From Flavobacterium sp. (GTDB taxonomy: Bacteria > Bacteroidota > Bacteroidia > Chitinophagales > Chitinophagaceae), in the NCBI GenBank assembly GCA_030053925.1, contig JASGCX010000002.1:46322-107115 (forward strand): 60,794 bases of DNA, read 5' to 3'. Positions within the stretch are counted from its first letter, which is position 1. Each line of letters begins with the position of its first letter. Made by a program: the position numbers and the translations under genes. The notes beneath the pieces are model-generated. The model was given only the letters and a program-made list of their open reading frames with translations. It was not told where the DNA came from and did no database searches. Shown piece by piece: positions 44,901 through 51,817 of this stretch.

Positions 44901-46239
44901 TCATTGTAAAATCTGGTGCAGGTATTGGCTCTATGCAAATGGTTCTTGTAGTATCTGAAACTGCGCAACTTAAATTATTTACTAACAGCTTTATTGTATG
45001 TGTACCTACTGTTGAAAAACTACGAGATAAATCAGGCGGTGTAGCCTCAGGTGTGGTAGAAGAATACACCTGAGAACCATCTACAAACCAAGAATATTTG
45101 GCACTTGAGACACAGCTTGGACCACTTTGAGCCTGTCCAGGGGTACTTGTGTTTGTAAAAGTTACCGATTGGTTTTCACAAGCATATTGTGGAAACGTAA
45201 AACTTGATGACGGCTTTTGAAATATACTAACTTCTGTGCTGAATGACGGATGTTCACAATTTTTTTGAGTCTCAGTTCCTGTTGCAGAATAAAATGGATT
45301 TTGTAAGGTTGCAATAACTTTAAAGTTACCGCCGTTGACAGTGCAAGATGTATTGCTATATAAATGAAAAATATTTCCATTACCTGCAATTAGTTGACAA
45401 TGTTTATACAAACTACTTGTACCATCACCCCAATCAACTTTATATTGAGTGCCAGGAAAATTATCACCAATACCTTTGCTAGATGAAGCACTTGTGGTAA
45501 GTATTTGAAAATTTGATGTATTAGGTAAACAACCTGTTTGCGAACCAGAACTAGATAAGTTCATGTTGTTAGGTGAATTGATAATAAAATAACTTGTAGT
45601 ACTTGTTGCGCCATTAAGCACGGCCTTAACTGTTAAGGTGTAATAGTTTTGGTCTAATGGAATTGAAAATTGGTTACCTACTAAAGATGGTGTTGATGTG
45701 CTTAAAGTTTTCTCGTTTTTTAATATTGTTGTAATTGTAGCGCCACTAGTTGACAAATTATTAATAACAATCGAATCGTTTTTTATACCACTACACCAGC
45801 CAAAATAAATTTGGCTAACTAAAATTCTATCTGGATCATCAGGATTAGCTTTTGCCGTAGGCCCTGTGCTAGCATTTATTTCAAAAGCATTGGTTGTATT
45901 AGATACAACAGCAGCAGGATTTGTAGATACAACTCGCAAGCGATAACCAGTGCCTGCAGGCGTACTTGCTGGAATAATCCCATTTACAAAAGTTGTGAAA
46001 AACCCATTGAAACTACCTATTAGAGTACCGTTACCTACAAAGTTGCCATTATTATCAGATAAGTAAAGATTGAAAACATTGCCTACATTAAAGCAATCGG
46101 TAGTTGTTATTGGTACAGTAATAGATGATCCTTGGCCATAAGGGCCAACATCAAAAGTGGTATTGTCAATTGTAATCGTTTGCCCATTGCTTAAAAAACA
46201 GACACTCAAAAAACACAGAATAAAACAAATCTTTTTCAT
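38902..46239 (-). CDS. Giant SprB-like PKD/Ig-repeat protein with CHU_C T9SS sorting domain
   Basis: 2445 residues. A signal peptide (CFLSVCFLSNGQ) leads to an extended series of beta-sandwich domains, including about seven PKD-like repeats marked by WDFGDG-type motifs between about residues 1450 and 2150. The last 95 residues are the gliding-motility-associated C-terminal domain (VFIPNAFMPGTGTGKND ... YNRWGQVVFE ... GWNGLVHG), which directs export by the type IX system. Likely a surface adhesin or motility protein working with the SprF partner downstream. Numerous antisense open frames are shadows of its low-complexity composition. Confidence 0.92.
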   Translation of the reverse strand: MKKICFILCFLSVCFLSNGQTITIDNTTFDVGPYGQGSSITVPITTTDCFNVGNVFNLYLSDNNGNFVGNGTLIGSFNGFFTTFVNGIIPASTPAGTGYRLRVVSTNPAAVVSNTTNAFEINASTGPTAKANPDDPDRILVSQIYFGWCSGIKNDSIVINNLSTSGATITTILKNEKTLSTSTPSLVGNQFSIPLDQNYYTLTVKAVLNGATSTTSYFIINSPNNMNLSSSGSQTGCLPNTSNFQILTTSASSSKGIGDNFPGTQYKVDWGDGTSSLYKHCQLIAGNGNIFHLYSNTSCTVNGGNFKVIATLQNPFYSATGTETQKNCEHPSFSTEVSIFQKPSSSFTFPQYACENQSVTFTNTSTPGQAQSGPSCVSSAKYSWFVDGSQVYSSTTPEATPPDLSRSFSTVGTHTIKLLVNNLSCAVSDTTRTICIEPIPAPDFTMNPGACVPTSFTPVNTTNSNPCRPMTFAWSILDSLGNNTVNASFYTISNASASQPLITITKLGKYQLQLAVTNSCSTVVKRQTITVGGTPTAILPAAQSYCGAKTIDFATDANHKPTYDSQFGTSPTYSWSVSGGTFSYGNGTSATSAFPQITFNNLATYTVSVTFSTNCGTATTVSQQITLGAAPDVTVPSDQTFCNGVPTGIFNFSSSLNGTNYSWVNNNPTIGLAANGNGSIASFIASNTTGVPVTATITVTPLNGCVGISKSFTITVNPGATIANAGTNQKLCNALSTTLSGNIPVVGTGSWSKVFGNTVVIDNPTIPTSTLSGLAPFDSVVLAWTIQNTSNTCGATSDTVFIINRPTITVANAGNDTIICDFITANNTINLFGNKDTTRSFEIGTWSIVSQPNGGNGIFSNSNSPFSKFSFSKAGSYILKWSISNDAGCTPSFKTVIIKVNDKPSKGLVVPAMPSICIGASTTLTLTGYSGSILKWQYNVNPISDNIWIDTILTSSSISFNNIQDTFALRAIVVSTDAFCQLSDTTTPVVINATPQPIGGVTGPDTTVCGANNNGIINLTGYFGTIIRWEKSTDNGTTWTPLVNTTNAHLYSTILQTTKFRAVIQNGNCSPVTSTITTITVAGATGNSNAGVDQFLCNQNSTQLNAAVPPNGITGTWLQVAGSPVTIANASLYNTSITGLTPNTYKLVWAISNGFCAATNDTVIVTNYPALVNAISAINTTICSGQSVSIIGQTPSGGNGIYSYQWQQSVDSINWINISGANLNNINYSPTFSVFVRRLVTSSTCSTPSNAAVVTVQAGVSNNSISGDTTICIGNSLATLIGLQPTGGNNIYTFQWENSVDGGITWLPIGTGISKDFTPANLTTTTKFRRVVTTSICFGLQASISNIVTITINQNAKALFTYSKDIDCATFNLASTITNNTNSANGAYLWYANGNLIGTGTSMPNYSITNAFDSVTIKLKVTSLFGCKNDSLEHKFYTIPIPIPAFTISDTVGCGPLLLTLSNKTPNASLFNFKWDFGNGVTSNLINPTGGIVLQPNPSRFDTVYNISLTAFTTCDTVTVSQKVRVKSKPQALFTPNKSVGCSPLPISFNNTSRGNNMTFVWNFGDGSAPITTSSTNTLQHTYSTGKQDTFNVTLIATNSCGSDTITYNIIVSPNTIKLDFAVNATDVTTCLPSTVRFINNTIGATSFNWDFGDGNVLTTTKNIDTVTHVYTKAGTFITKLTASNGCSDTTDYEQIKAYAKPIVKFTASPLTACLGDSVSFVNQTDTATGYTWHYGNGATSSLTSPTYVYGGAGTYNAMLIAVRQYPAITCTDSTFTTINIVAKLNGSFTMSDSVSTCVPFKVVFTNLSVPSVLTTWDYGDGVKDTGDLVQHTYTNSGTFTAKMTAVNAGGCTYETTKNIVVKGPTGTWIYDKGLICVNKSVQFQVNVLNTDSLHFNFGDGTSLTTTSPIVNHTYTQSGNYLPSVQLLSGACYVTLKGVDTIKIEKITAGFTTVQQKNCGSTTVGFTDTTRSFYGVQTWQWNYGDGTPVGQTQNTQHTYTVGNTYGVQLIVVGNSGCSDTANLQLPITINSKPNATIQANVTSCVNQSVNYSATITSVDSVVLKLWKFATGASAIGNTASYTYSNAGTYTTAFITGTINGCFDTTYNTITVNPSPTLVASADVTICKGASTPLLATGSSNVTWLPTNNLSCTTCANPLAFPAVTTAYVASSTNGFGCTSTDTVVVTVFQPFTISVTPSDSICVGQSTKLGASGAFSYTWAPATGLSNAAIQNPVASPLVTTTYQVTGTDQYNCFTATASVVIGVGNYPVVNLGQDQVLAAGSTYTFTPSVTNGPIASWLWKPSTNLDCTTCPSVTATAKNDVCYVAQATNIYGCASTDAVCVKVFCESSQVFIPNAFMPGTGTGKNDILMVRSTGIKLVKSFRIYNRWGQVVFERANFVPNDRTYGWNGLVHGKPADTDVYIYTCEVVCENDTPFVYKGNVAVIR

Positions 46240-46317
46240 CCTCTTAATTCGCAGTTGGTTATTGTTGTAAATAGACGAAATTTTATTTAATTACGCTATT
46301 CATTCGTTAAATTTAAT

Positions 46318-46716
46318 CTAACGGTAAGTTAGCCGCACCTTTACTACACCAGCATTCAACATATCTAGTGCTTGTGCGGCAGCTTTACTTACATCTATAA
46401 TTCTATTTGCTACAAATGGCCCTCTGTCATTAATCACCACTTCAACAGTTTTACCATTTTGTACATTAGTAACACTTACCCTTGTGCCAAAAGCAATTGT
46501 GCGATGTGCAGCCGTTAGTTTATTAGCATCGTACAATTGCCCACTTGCAGTTGGCTTACCAATAAATTTATCAGCATAATAAGTAGCTAAGCCAGTTTCT
46601 ATAAATTGCGTTTGAACTTCACTTTTGGCAGGTGAATGTTTACTATGGCAAGCTAACAAAATTAGAGGCATGACCAATAAAATAAGCAATCGTTTTTTTC
46701 TTATTAAATCATACAT
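46318..46716 (-). CDS. rlpA: RlpA-like septal ring lipoprotein (double-psi beta-barrel)
   Basis: 132 residues with the lipobox LLAC near residue 23. GLATYYADKFIGKPTASGQLYD, AHRTIAFGTRVSVTNV and VVINDRGPFVANRIIDVSKAAAQAL match the RlpA double-psi barrel. The catalytic Asp and the His of RlpA lytic transglycosylases are present. No SPOR domain, as is common in Bacteroidota. Acts on peptidoglycan in the periplasm. Upstream of the giant adhesin gene by 78 bases. Confidence 0.9.
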   Translation of the reverse strand: MYDLIRKKRLLILLVMPLILLACHSKHSPAKSEVQTQFIETGLATYYADKFIGKPTASGQLYDANKLTAAHRTIAFGTRVSVTNVQNGKTVEVVINDRGPFVANRIIDVSKAAAQALDMLNAGVVKVRLTYR

Positions 46717-46919
46717 TTTTTAAGCGTTCAACCTTTGGCGTAAAATAGGATATTTTATCATTCTAACACACTTTTTGCACTAATAAGCGCATTTTGAACA
46801 AAATACTACAAAAACATCTTCTCTCATTAAAACAAAAAAAACACTGTAAATTTTACTGTAAAGTAGCATTTTTTGTGTAGCAATTTCACCAATCCACTAT
46901 TTTTTTATACTTTTATTGC

Positions 46920-47663
46920 ATGGTAACATTAGCACTATACAATCTCAAGGGCGGTGTTGGCAAAACAACTGCCTCTATTAACTTGGCCTACTTATCGGCC
47001 AAAGAAGGTTATAGAACCCTTATTTGGGATTTAGACCCACAAGGCAGTTCATCATTTTTTTTAGGTGTAGAAGCCACTGTAAAAAATGAAGCAAAAAAAT
47101 TGCTTACCAACGAACTAACATTGTTAGATGCAGTACAAGCAACAGCGTACCAAAACCTAAGTATCATACCATCCGATTTATCTGCAAGACAAGCCGATAT
47201 TTTACTAAACGAGTTTAAGCAATCGAAAAAAAAACTCGCTTCGATGATTACACCTTTAAAAAAAGAATTTGACATTGTAATACTAGATTGCCCACCAGGT
47301 ATTTCTTTGTTACACGATAATATTTTTAAGGCGGCAGATTGGGTGTTAATGCCAAATATTCCTACCACATTATCTATCCGCTCGTTTACTACAGTGGCCA
47401 GTTATTTTGAAGAAAATGGTTTTGATAGTGACAAACTAAAGTGCTTCTTTAGCATGGTAGATCATCGCAAAAACTTACACCACCAAGTGATGAATGAGTT
47501 TTACAAAGACAAAGTTTTCTTTAAAAACTACATACCATACCTAAGCGATATAGAAAAGATGGGTGTAAATGAAGCACCGCTTGAAACCTACGCTGCTAAC
47601 AGCTTTGCAGCACAATGCTTTAAAGATTTATGGAAAGAAATTAAACACCAAAGCTTTGAGTAA
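46920..47663 (+). CDS. ParA family ATPase
   Basis: 247 residues. A deviant Walker A (KGGVGKTTASINLAY), Walker A' (LIWDLDPQG) and Walker B (IVILDCPPG) place it in the ParA/MinD group. The later EMGV-like region (DIEKMGVNEAPL) fits chromosomal ParA homologues of Bacteroidota. No ParB or parS-like gene is adjacent, so it is an orphan that may position a different cargo. A CTTTTATTGC stretch just before the ATG may be part of its promoter. Confidence 0.9.
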   Translation: MVTLALYNLKGGVGKTTASINLAYLSAKEGYRTLIWDLDPQGSSSFFLGVEATVKNEAKKLLTNELTLLDAVQATAYQNLSIIPSDLSARQADILLNEFKQSKKKLASMITPLKKEFDIVILDCPPGISLLHDNIFKAADWVLMPNIPTTLSIRSFTTVASYFEENGFDSDKLKCFFSMVDHRKNLHHQVMNEFYKDKVFFKNYIPYLSDIEKMGVNEAPLETYAANSFAAQCFKDLWKEIKHQSFE

Positions 47664-47689
47664 TAAAGTTTAATAACACTAATTAAGAC

Positions 47690-47980
47690 GATTTAAGACG
47701 ATTTAAGACGAATTAAGACGAATTTCGCCAATTTATTTTTTTGAATAATCACCGCAATTCGTGTAATTCGTGCAATTATTTTAAAATTCGTGTAATTCGT
47801 GTAATTGTTTTAAAATTCGTGTAATAATTGCAATTGTTTTAAAATTCGTGTAATCTTTTTTTAGAACTGTGTCATCGCATCAATTCGTGTAATAAGTGTA
47901 ATGGTCTAATAATTCGTGTAATTCGTGCAATTGTTTTAAAATTCGTGTAATAAATGTAATTCTTTTAAAATTCGTGTAAT
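47690..47980. repeat. Low-complexity repeats of TTAAGACGA and AATTCGTGTAAT words
   Basis: First four TTAAGACGA-type units, then many AATTCGTGTAAT / TGTTTTAAA units in irregular order up to the esterase start. It occupies the whole 320-base gap after the ParA gene; no gene seen. Confidence 0.88.
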
Positions 47981-47982
47981 AA

Positions 47983-48714
47983 ATGCAAAAAATCATTTCT
48001 TCTTGGCATAGCCCATCGTTAAATAAAAATATGCCAATAGCCACTTATGGGCACTATGGTTTTGCATTGTTATTAATTCCTACAGCCGCTGCCGACTATT
48101 TAGAATACGAACGTTTTGGGCTAATAGATACTTTGGCACCAATGATTAATGCTGGCAAACTAAAAGTGTTTAGCATAGATAGCATTAATAAAGAAAGTTG
48201 GATGAATACAGACATGCTGCCCGAACACAAAGCCATTAGGCACAATCAGTTTAACCAGTATGTTTTTAACGAAGTAATACCATACATAGTAACACATACA
48301 AGCCACGATACTATGATTTATACGGTGGGTGCATCGTTTGGCGCATTACATGCTATGAACTTGTTTTTAAAACGTCCTGACATTATTAATGGTGTAATAA
48401 GCATGAGTGGTGTGTATGATTTAACTGAATATACCAAGGGCTTTTGGGATGATCAGGTGTACTTCAATAGCCCATACCACTACATACCAAAGCTTACCGA
48501 TGAGTGGTATTTAAACAAAATAAAAGCGAGTAATCACATACATATTTACACTGGTTCTGGTAATCACGAAGACCCAGCTTCTAACCATAAATTTTCGCAA
48601 GTTTTATGGGATAAAGGTATTTGGCACAATTTATCGGTATGGGGCAACGATATACATCACGACTGGCCTACTTGGCGTAAAATGTTGCCGATGATTATTG
48701 ACCAAAAATTCTAA
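47983..48714 (+). CDS. Alpha/beta-hydrolase esterase
   Basis: 243 residues. GASFGALHAMNLFLKRPD holds the nucleophilic Ser in a GxSxG elbow, YTGSGNHEDPAS the likely acid, and GNDIHHDWPTWRKML the His. Resembles the esterase D/YbbA-like group in overall order. No signal peptide, so cytosolic. Its ATG lies directly at the end of the repeat block. The pterin dehydratase gene starts three bases after its stop. Confidence 0.85.
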   Translation: MQKIISSWHSPSLNKNMPIATYGHYGFALLLIPTAAADYLEYERFGLIDTLAPMINAGKLKVFSIDSINKESWMNTDMLPEHKAIRHNQFNQYVFNEVIPYIVTHTSHDTMIYTVGASFGALHAMNLFLKRPDIINGVISMSGVYDLTEYTKGFWDDQVYFNSPYHYIPKLTDEWYLNKIKASNHIHIYTGSGNHEDPASNHKFSQVLWDKGIWHNLSVWGNDIHHDWPTWRKMLPMIIDQKF

Positions 48715-48717
48715 AAC

Positions 48718-48960
48718 ATGGCTACCATTAACTGGCAAAAAACAAACAATACCCTGTACAAAAAATTTGAGTTTACCAATTTTTCGCAGGCTTTTGCCTT
48801 TATGACAAGGGTAGCCATTGAAGCTGAAAAATTAAACCACCATCCTTTGTGGACCAATACGTACAACAAAGTTGAAATTTGGCTAAGTACGCATGATGCA
48901 GGCAATACCGTTACCGATTTGGATTATCAATTGGCCTTAGCTATTGATGGTTTGGTGTAA
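48718..48960 (+). CDS. 4a-hydroxytetrahydrobiopterin dehydratase (pterin carbinolamine dehydratase)
   Basis: 80 residues, slightly short of the usual 95-110. [23 protein letters not shown] holds the HH and PxW catalytic motif, and [11 protein letters not shown] is the C-terminal signature. The enzyme regenerates dihydropterin after aromatic amino acid hydroxylation, and homologues act as transcription coactivators. Translationally close to the esterase. The part from codon 13 on is repeated twice downstream in a 408-bp tandem triplication. Confidence 0.92.
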   Translation: MATINWQKTNNTLYKKFEFTNFSQAFAFMTRVAIEAEKLNHHPLWTNTYNKVEIWLSTHDAGNTVTDLDYQLALAIDGLV

Positions 48961-49158
48961 TTAAGGAAAATACCTGTCAGGTTTTGAAACCTGACAGGTA
49001 TGATTAAAGAAGGCTTATCATTTTAACTGCGCTAATGGCCTTTTACTACAATCAATTACAGAATGTAAATAGGCAGTTCTACGTTTAATTTCTTTTACCA
49101 TAAAAGCTAGCAAAACCAATACATACAGGCCCTTTACCAAACTAGGCAACAACAATAT

Positions 49159-49368
49159 TTGCTGTACAAAAAATTTGAGTTTACCAATTTTTCGCAGGCT
49201 TTTGCCTTTATGACAAGGGTAGCCATTGAAGCTGAAAAATTAAACCACCATCCTTTGTGGACCAATACGTACAACAAAGTTGAAATTTGGCTAAGTACGC
49301 ATGATGCAGGCAATACCGTTACCGATTTGGATTATCAATTGGCCTTAGCTATTGATGGTTTGGTGTAA
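49159..49368 (+). pseudogene. 5'-truncated dehydratase copy 2
   Basis: Reads LYKKFEF onward exactly as the intact gene, but its first 12 codons are replaced by DCC-gene sequence. The only possible initiator is a TTG, with no promoter. Catalytic residues are still encoded. Confidence 0.85.
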
Positions 49369-49566
49369 TTAAGGAAAATACCTGTCAGGTTTTGAAACCT
49401 GACAGGTATGATTAAAGAAGGCTTATCATTTTAACTGCGCTAATGGCCTTTTACTACAATCAATTACAGAATGTAAATAGGCAGTTCTACGTTTAATTTC
49501 TTTTACCATAAAAGCTAGCAAAACCAATACATACAGGCCCTTTACCAAACTAGGCAACAACAATAT

Positions 49567-49776
49567 TTGCTGTACAAAAAATTTGAGTTTACCAATTTTT
49601 CGCAGGCTTTTGCCTTTATGACAAGGGTAGCCATTGAAGCTGAAAAATTAAACCACCATCCTTTGTGGACCAATACGTACAACAAAGTTGAAATTTGGCT
49701 AAGTACGCATGATGCAGGCAATACCGTTACCGATTTGGATTATCAATTGGCCTTAGCTATTGATGGTTTGGTGTAA
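49567..49776 (+). pseudogene. 5'-truncated dehydratase copy 3
   Basis: Same as copy 2, in the third repeat unit. It abuts the intact 3' end of the convergent DCC gene. Confidence 0.85.
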
Positions 49777-49833
49777 TTAAGGAAAATACCTGTCAGGTTT
49801 TGAAACCTGACAGGTATGATTAAAGAAGGCTTA

Positions 49834-50628
49834 TCATTTTAACTGCGCTAATGGCCTTTTACTACAATCAATTACAGAATGTAAATAGGCAGTTCTACGT
49901 TTAATTTCTTTTACCATAAAAGCTAGCAAAACCAATACATACAGGCCCTCTACCAAACTAGGCAACAACAATATTTGCCTTGCAAAAAATAGTGGCAACG
50001 TTAACAGTATGCTTAATAAACTAACCATGGCTATTTGCCCCCAATAATGATAGGCCATAGCATTGTGCAAAAGTTTTGGCAGTGCAAATGCTACTAAAAA
50101 CAAAACAAAAAAACCAACATGCACTTGCTGTAATGCAATATTGGCAATACTTTGCACATTAAAAAAGTAGTACAAAGGCTTAATACTAGCAATAGTAAAT
50201 AACGTTACAAATAGTAAAAACACTAAGCGATACTTAGCATTGAAATCTGGTGTACAGTCGTATTTACTATTAGTTTTAGGCACTGCTACAATTACCTTTC
50301 TGTTGTAAGAAATTGACTTGTATAGGCGTAGCAAAAACCATTTTATGGGTGCAATATTAGCTACCCTTTTTACTAATGGAAATTTTACACTTATCACTTC
50401 TAACATAGCATCTAAACCATACCAAGTTTGGTTGGTTACTGTGTCTAATAAAGGAATTTCATTTTTACTTTTATTAGCATCTAGCTTACACATAACACTA
50501 TCGGTTACTTGGCTAAAAGCCTTTCTACTATTGGCTTCTAGCAAACCTATTTTTACAAAAGCACTTGTATAAGCATTGCATAGTGCACAATTATCATCGT
50601 ACACCATTACTTTAGTATTAGCCGTCAT
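49834..50628 (-). CDS. DCC family (DUF393) thiol-disulfide protein with membrane segments
   Basis: 264 residues. YDDNCALCNAY provides the DCC motif (Asp-x-x-Cys-x-x-Cys) that defines DUF393, near residue 11. After about residue 130 there are four hydrophobic helices. DCC proteins have a thioredoxin-like fold and are presumed to act in redox or electron-transfer chemistry. The last 48 codons are included in the 408-bp triplication; this copy is the intact one. Follows a small membrane protein and a GbsR-like regulator in the same orientation. Confidence 0.8.
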   Translation of the reverse strand: MTANTKVMVYDDNCALCNAYTSAFVKIGLLEANSRKAFSQVTDSVMCKLDANKSKNEIPLLDTVTNQTWYGLDAMLEVISVKFPLVKRVANIAPIKWFLLRLYKSISYNRKVIVAVPKTNSKYDCTPDFNAKYRLVFLLFVTLFTIASIKPLYYFFNVQSIANIALQQVHVGFFVLFLVAFALPKLLHNAMAYHYWGQIAMVSLLSILLTLPLFFARQILLLPSLVEGLYVLVLLAFMVKEIKRRTAYLHSVIDCSKRPLAQLK

Positions 50629-50663
50629 TATTATTAATTTTTAAGGTGAAAAAATGGATGCAA

Positions 50664-51038
50664 TTATTGTTTGCGAAAAAGTAAATTGTGCTCTGTTGCT
50701 TTTTTGCGTAGCTTAAAAAATACAAACAGATTAAAGAAGTGCATAGCACCTAACAACAGAATGATAAAGCCAACTTTTACACTCAGCATTTCTATCATTT
50801 CTTGTGCATTTACAATACTACTATGCACTTGCAAAGTGTACACGGCGTAACCAATATTTACCAAATAAAAACCAACCAATAGTAAGTTGTTCACGCTATC
50901 AGCTAGTTCTTTATTGCCATGAAAAATGTCTATTAAAAACACTTTACCATTTTTAAATAAAGTTTTAGCTACCCAAATGGTAAGGGCAATAGTTACTACT
51001 AAGTAAGTAGCATAGGTTGGAATGATGTAGTTGTTCAT
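50664..51038 (-). CDS. Small integral membrane protein
   Basis: 124 residues with three transmembrane helices separated by short loops (YLVVTIALTIWVAKTLF; SVNNLLLVGFYLVNIGYAVYTL; VGFIILLLGAMHFFNLFVFF). No family recognised. Between the GbsR-like regulator and the DCC protein, so perhaps the membrane partner of the redox protein. Gap to the DCC gene is 35 bases. Confidence 0.75.
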   Translation of the reverse strand: MNNYIIPTYATYLVVTIALTIWVAKTLFKNGKVFLIDIFHGNKELADSVNNLLLVGFYLVNIGYAVYTLQVHSSIVNAQEMIEMLSVKVGFIILLLGAMHFFNLFVFFKLRKKATEHNLLFRKQ

Positions 51039-51160
51039 GATGTTTAGTTTTTGTTGTTAATTAAATTATGTTAGTTACGGTATTTTCAGAAAATATTGAA
51101 ATATTGTTGTCAAATAAAAGCCGATATTACTCAGCCTAATTTGTTTTTATAAAACGATTA

Positions 51161-51670
51161 TTAGCCTTTAAATAATTTCATAAAACTACCCCAAAACCAA
51201 TTTTCCTCTGCTTTAATAATGGTATCAAATGTTTTATCGGCTTGGCCAGCAAACTTTTGAATGTCATTTACTATGCTTTTAAAAGCCACAATATCAGCAT
51301 CTTTAGGGTTGCCTTCTACCTCACTTATTTGGTTTAGCACTTTTAGCATTGGGTCTAGTTCACGTTTTTTACGCTGATACATAATATGCGTCACCACTTT
51401 CCAAATATCTTTTTCGGCAGCAAAATATTCTTTTCTATCGCCAGCTACAATGCTTTTATCTATCAATTTCCAAGCCATCAACTCACGAATATTCATATTG
51501 GCGTTACCTCGGCTAATGCTTAGGCTTGCCATAATATCATCGGTACTTAAAGGCTTTGCAGCTACCAACAATAGTGCATGTACTTGCGCCATGGTTCGGT
51601 TAATACCCCACTGACCAGCCAAAATGCCCCAACTTTGAATAAACTGTAATTTGGCTTCATTTAATTTCAT
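51161..51670 (-). CDS. GbsR/MarR-type transcriptional regulator
   Basis: 169 residues. A winged HTH is evident: AKPLSTDDIMASLSISRGNANMN carries helix-turn-helix, and WKVVTHIMYQRKKREL follows the wing. The opening IQSWGILAGQWGINRTMAQVHALL is the GbsR family's start. Probably controls the membrane protein and DCC genes downstream, and maybe the divergent metzincin gene 147 bases away. The effector is unknown. Confidence 0.88.
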   Translation of the reverse strand: MKLNEAKLQFIQSWGILAGQWGINRTMAQVHALLLVAAKPLSTDDIMASLSISRGNANMNIRELMAWKLIDKSIVAGDRKEYFAAEKDIWKVVTHIMYQRKKRELDPMLKVLNQISEVEGNPKDADIVAFKSIVNDIQKFAGQADKTFDTIIKAEENWFWGSFMKLFKG

Positions 51671-51817
51671 GGGGCAAATATAAAAACATTATTTCTGAAT
51701 TTTCAATAATTAATGAAAATTATTTTTTGCAGCCGTTCACCATTTTTCTTGTGCATGTTTTCATTTTTTAAAAATATCTTACCGCATTGCTTACAATTTC
51801 ACCAAAACCAATTTTCC

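Larger units (their letters stand above)
48754..49977. repeat. 408-bp tandem triplication spanning two gene ends
   Basis: Three head-to-tail copies (48754-49161, 49162-49569, 49570-49977). They are identical as far as I can read except one base in the third (CCCTCTACC versus CCCTTTACC). Each unit holds the last 69 codons of the dehydratase gene, a perfect 14-bp palindrome (TACCTGTCAGGTTT / AAACCTGACAGGTA) that serves as a terminator, and the antisense last 48 codons of the DCC gene. The junctions share the short homology CAAAAAAT, suggesting slippage or unequal recombination. Confidence 0.95.

Noticed and set aside
39050-45389. Many open frames antisense to or within the giant CHU_C gene
   Set aside because: They are shadows of a long, low-complexity coding sequence with few stops on the other strand.
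49159-49776. Two additional functional dehydratase genes
   Set aside because: The copies lack the first 12 codons, an ATG and a promoter; treated as by-products of the tandem triplication.
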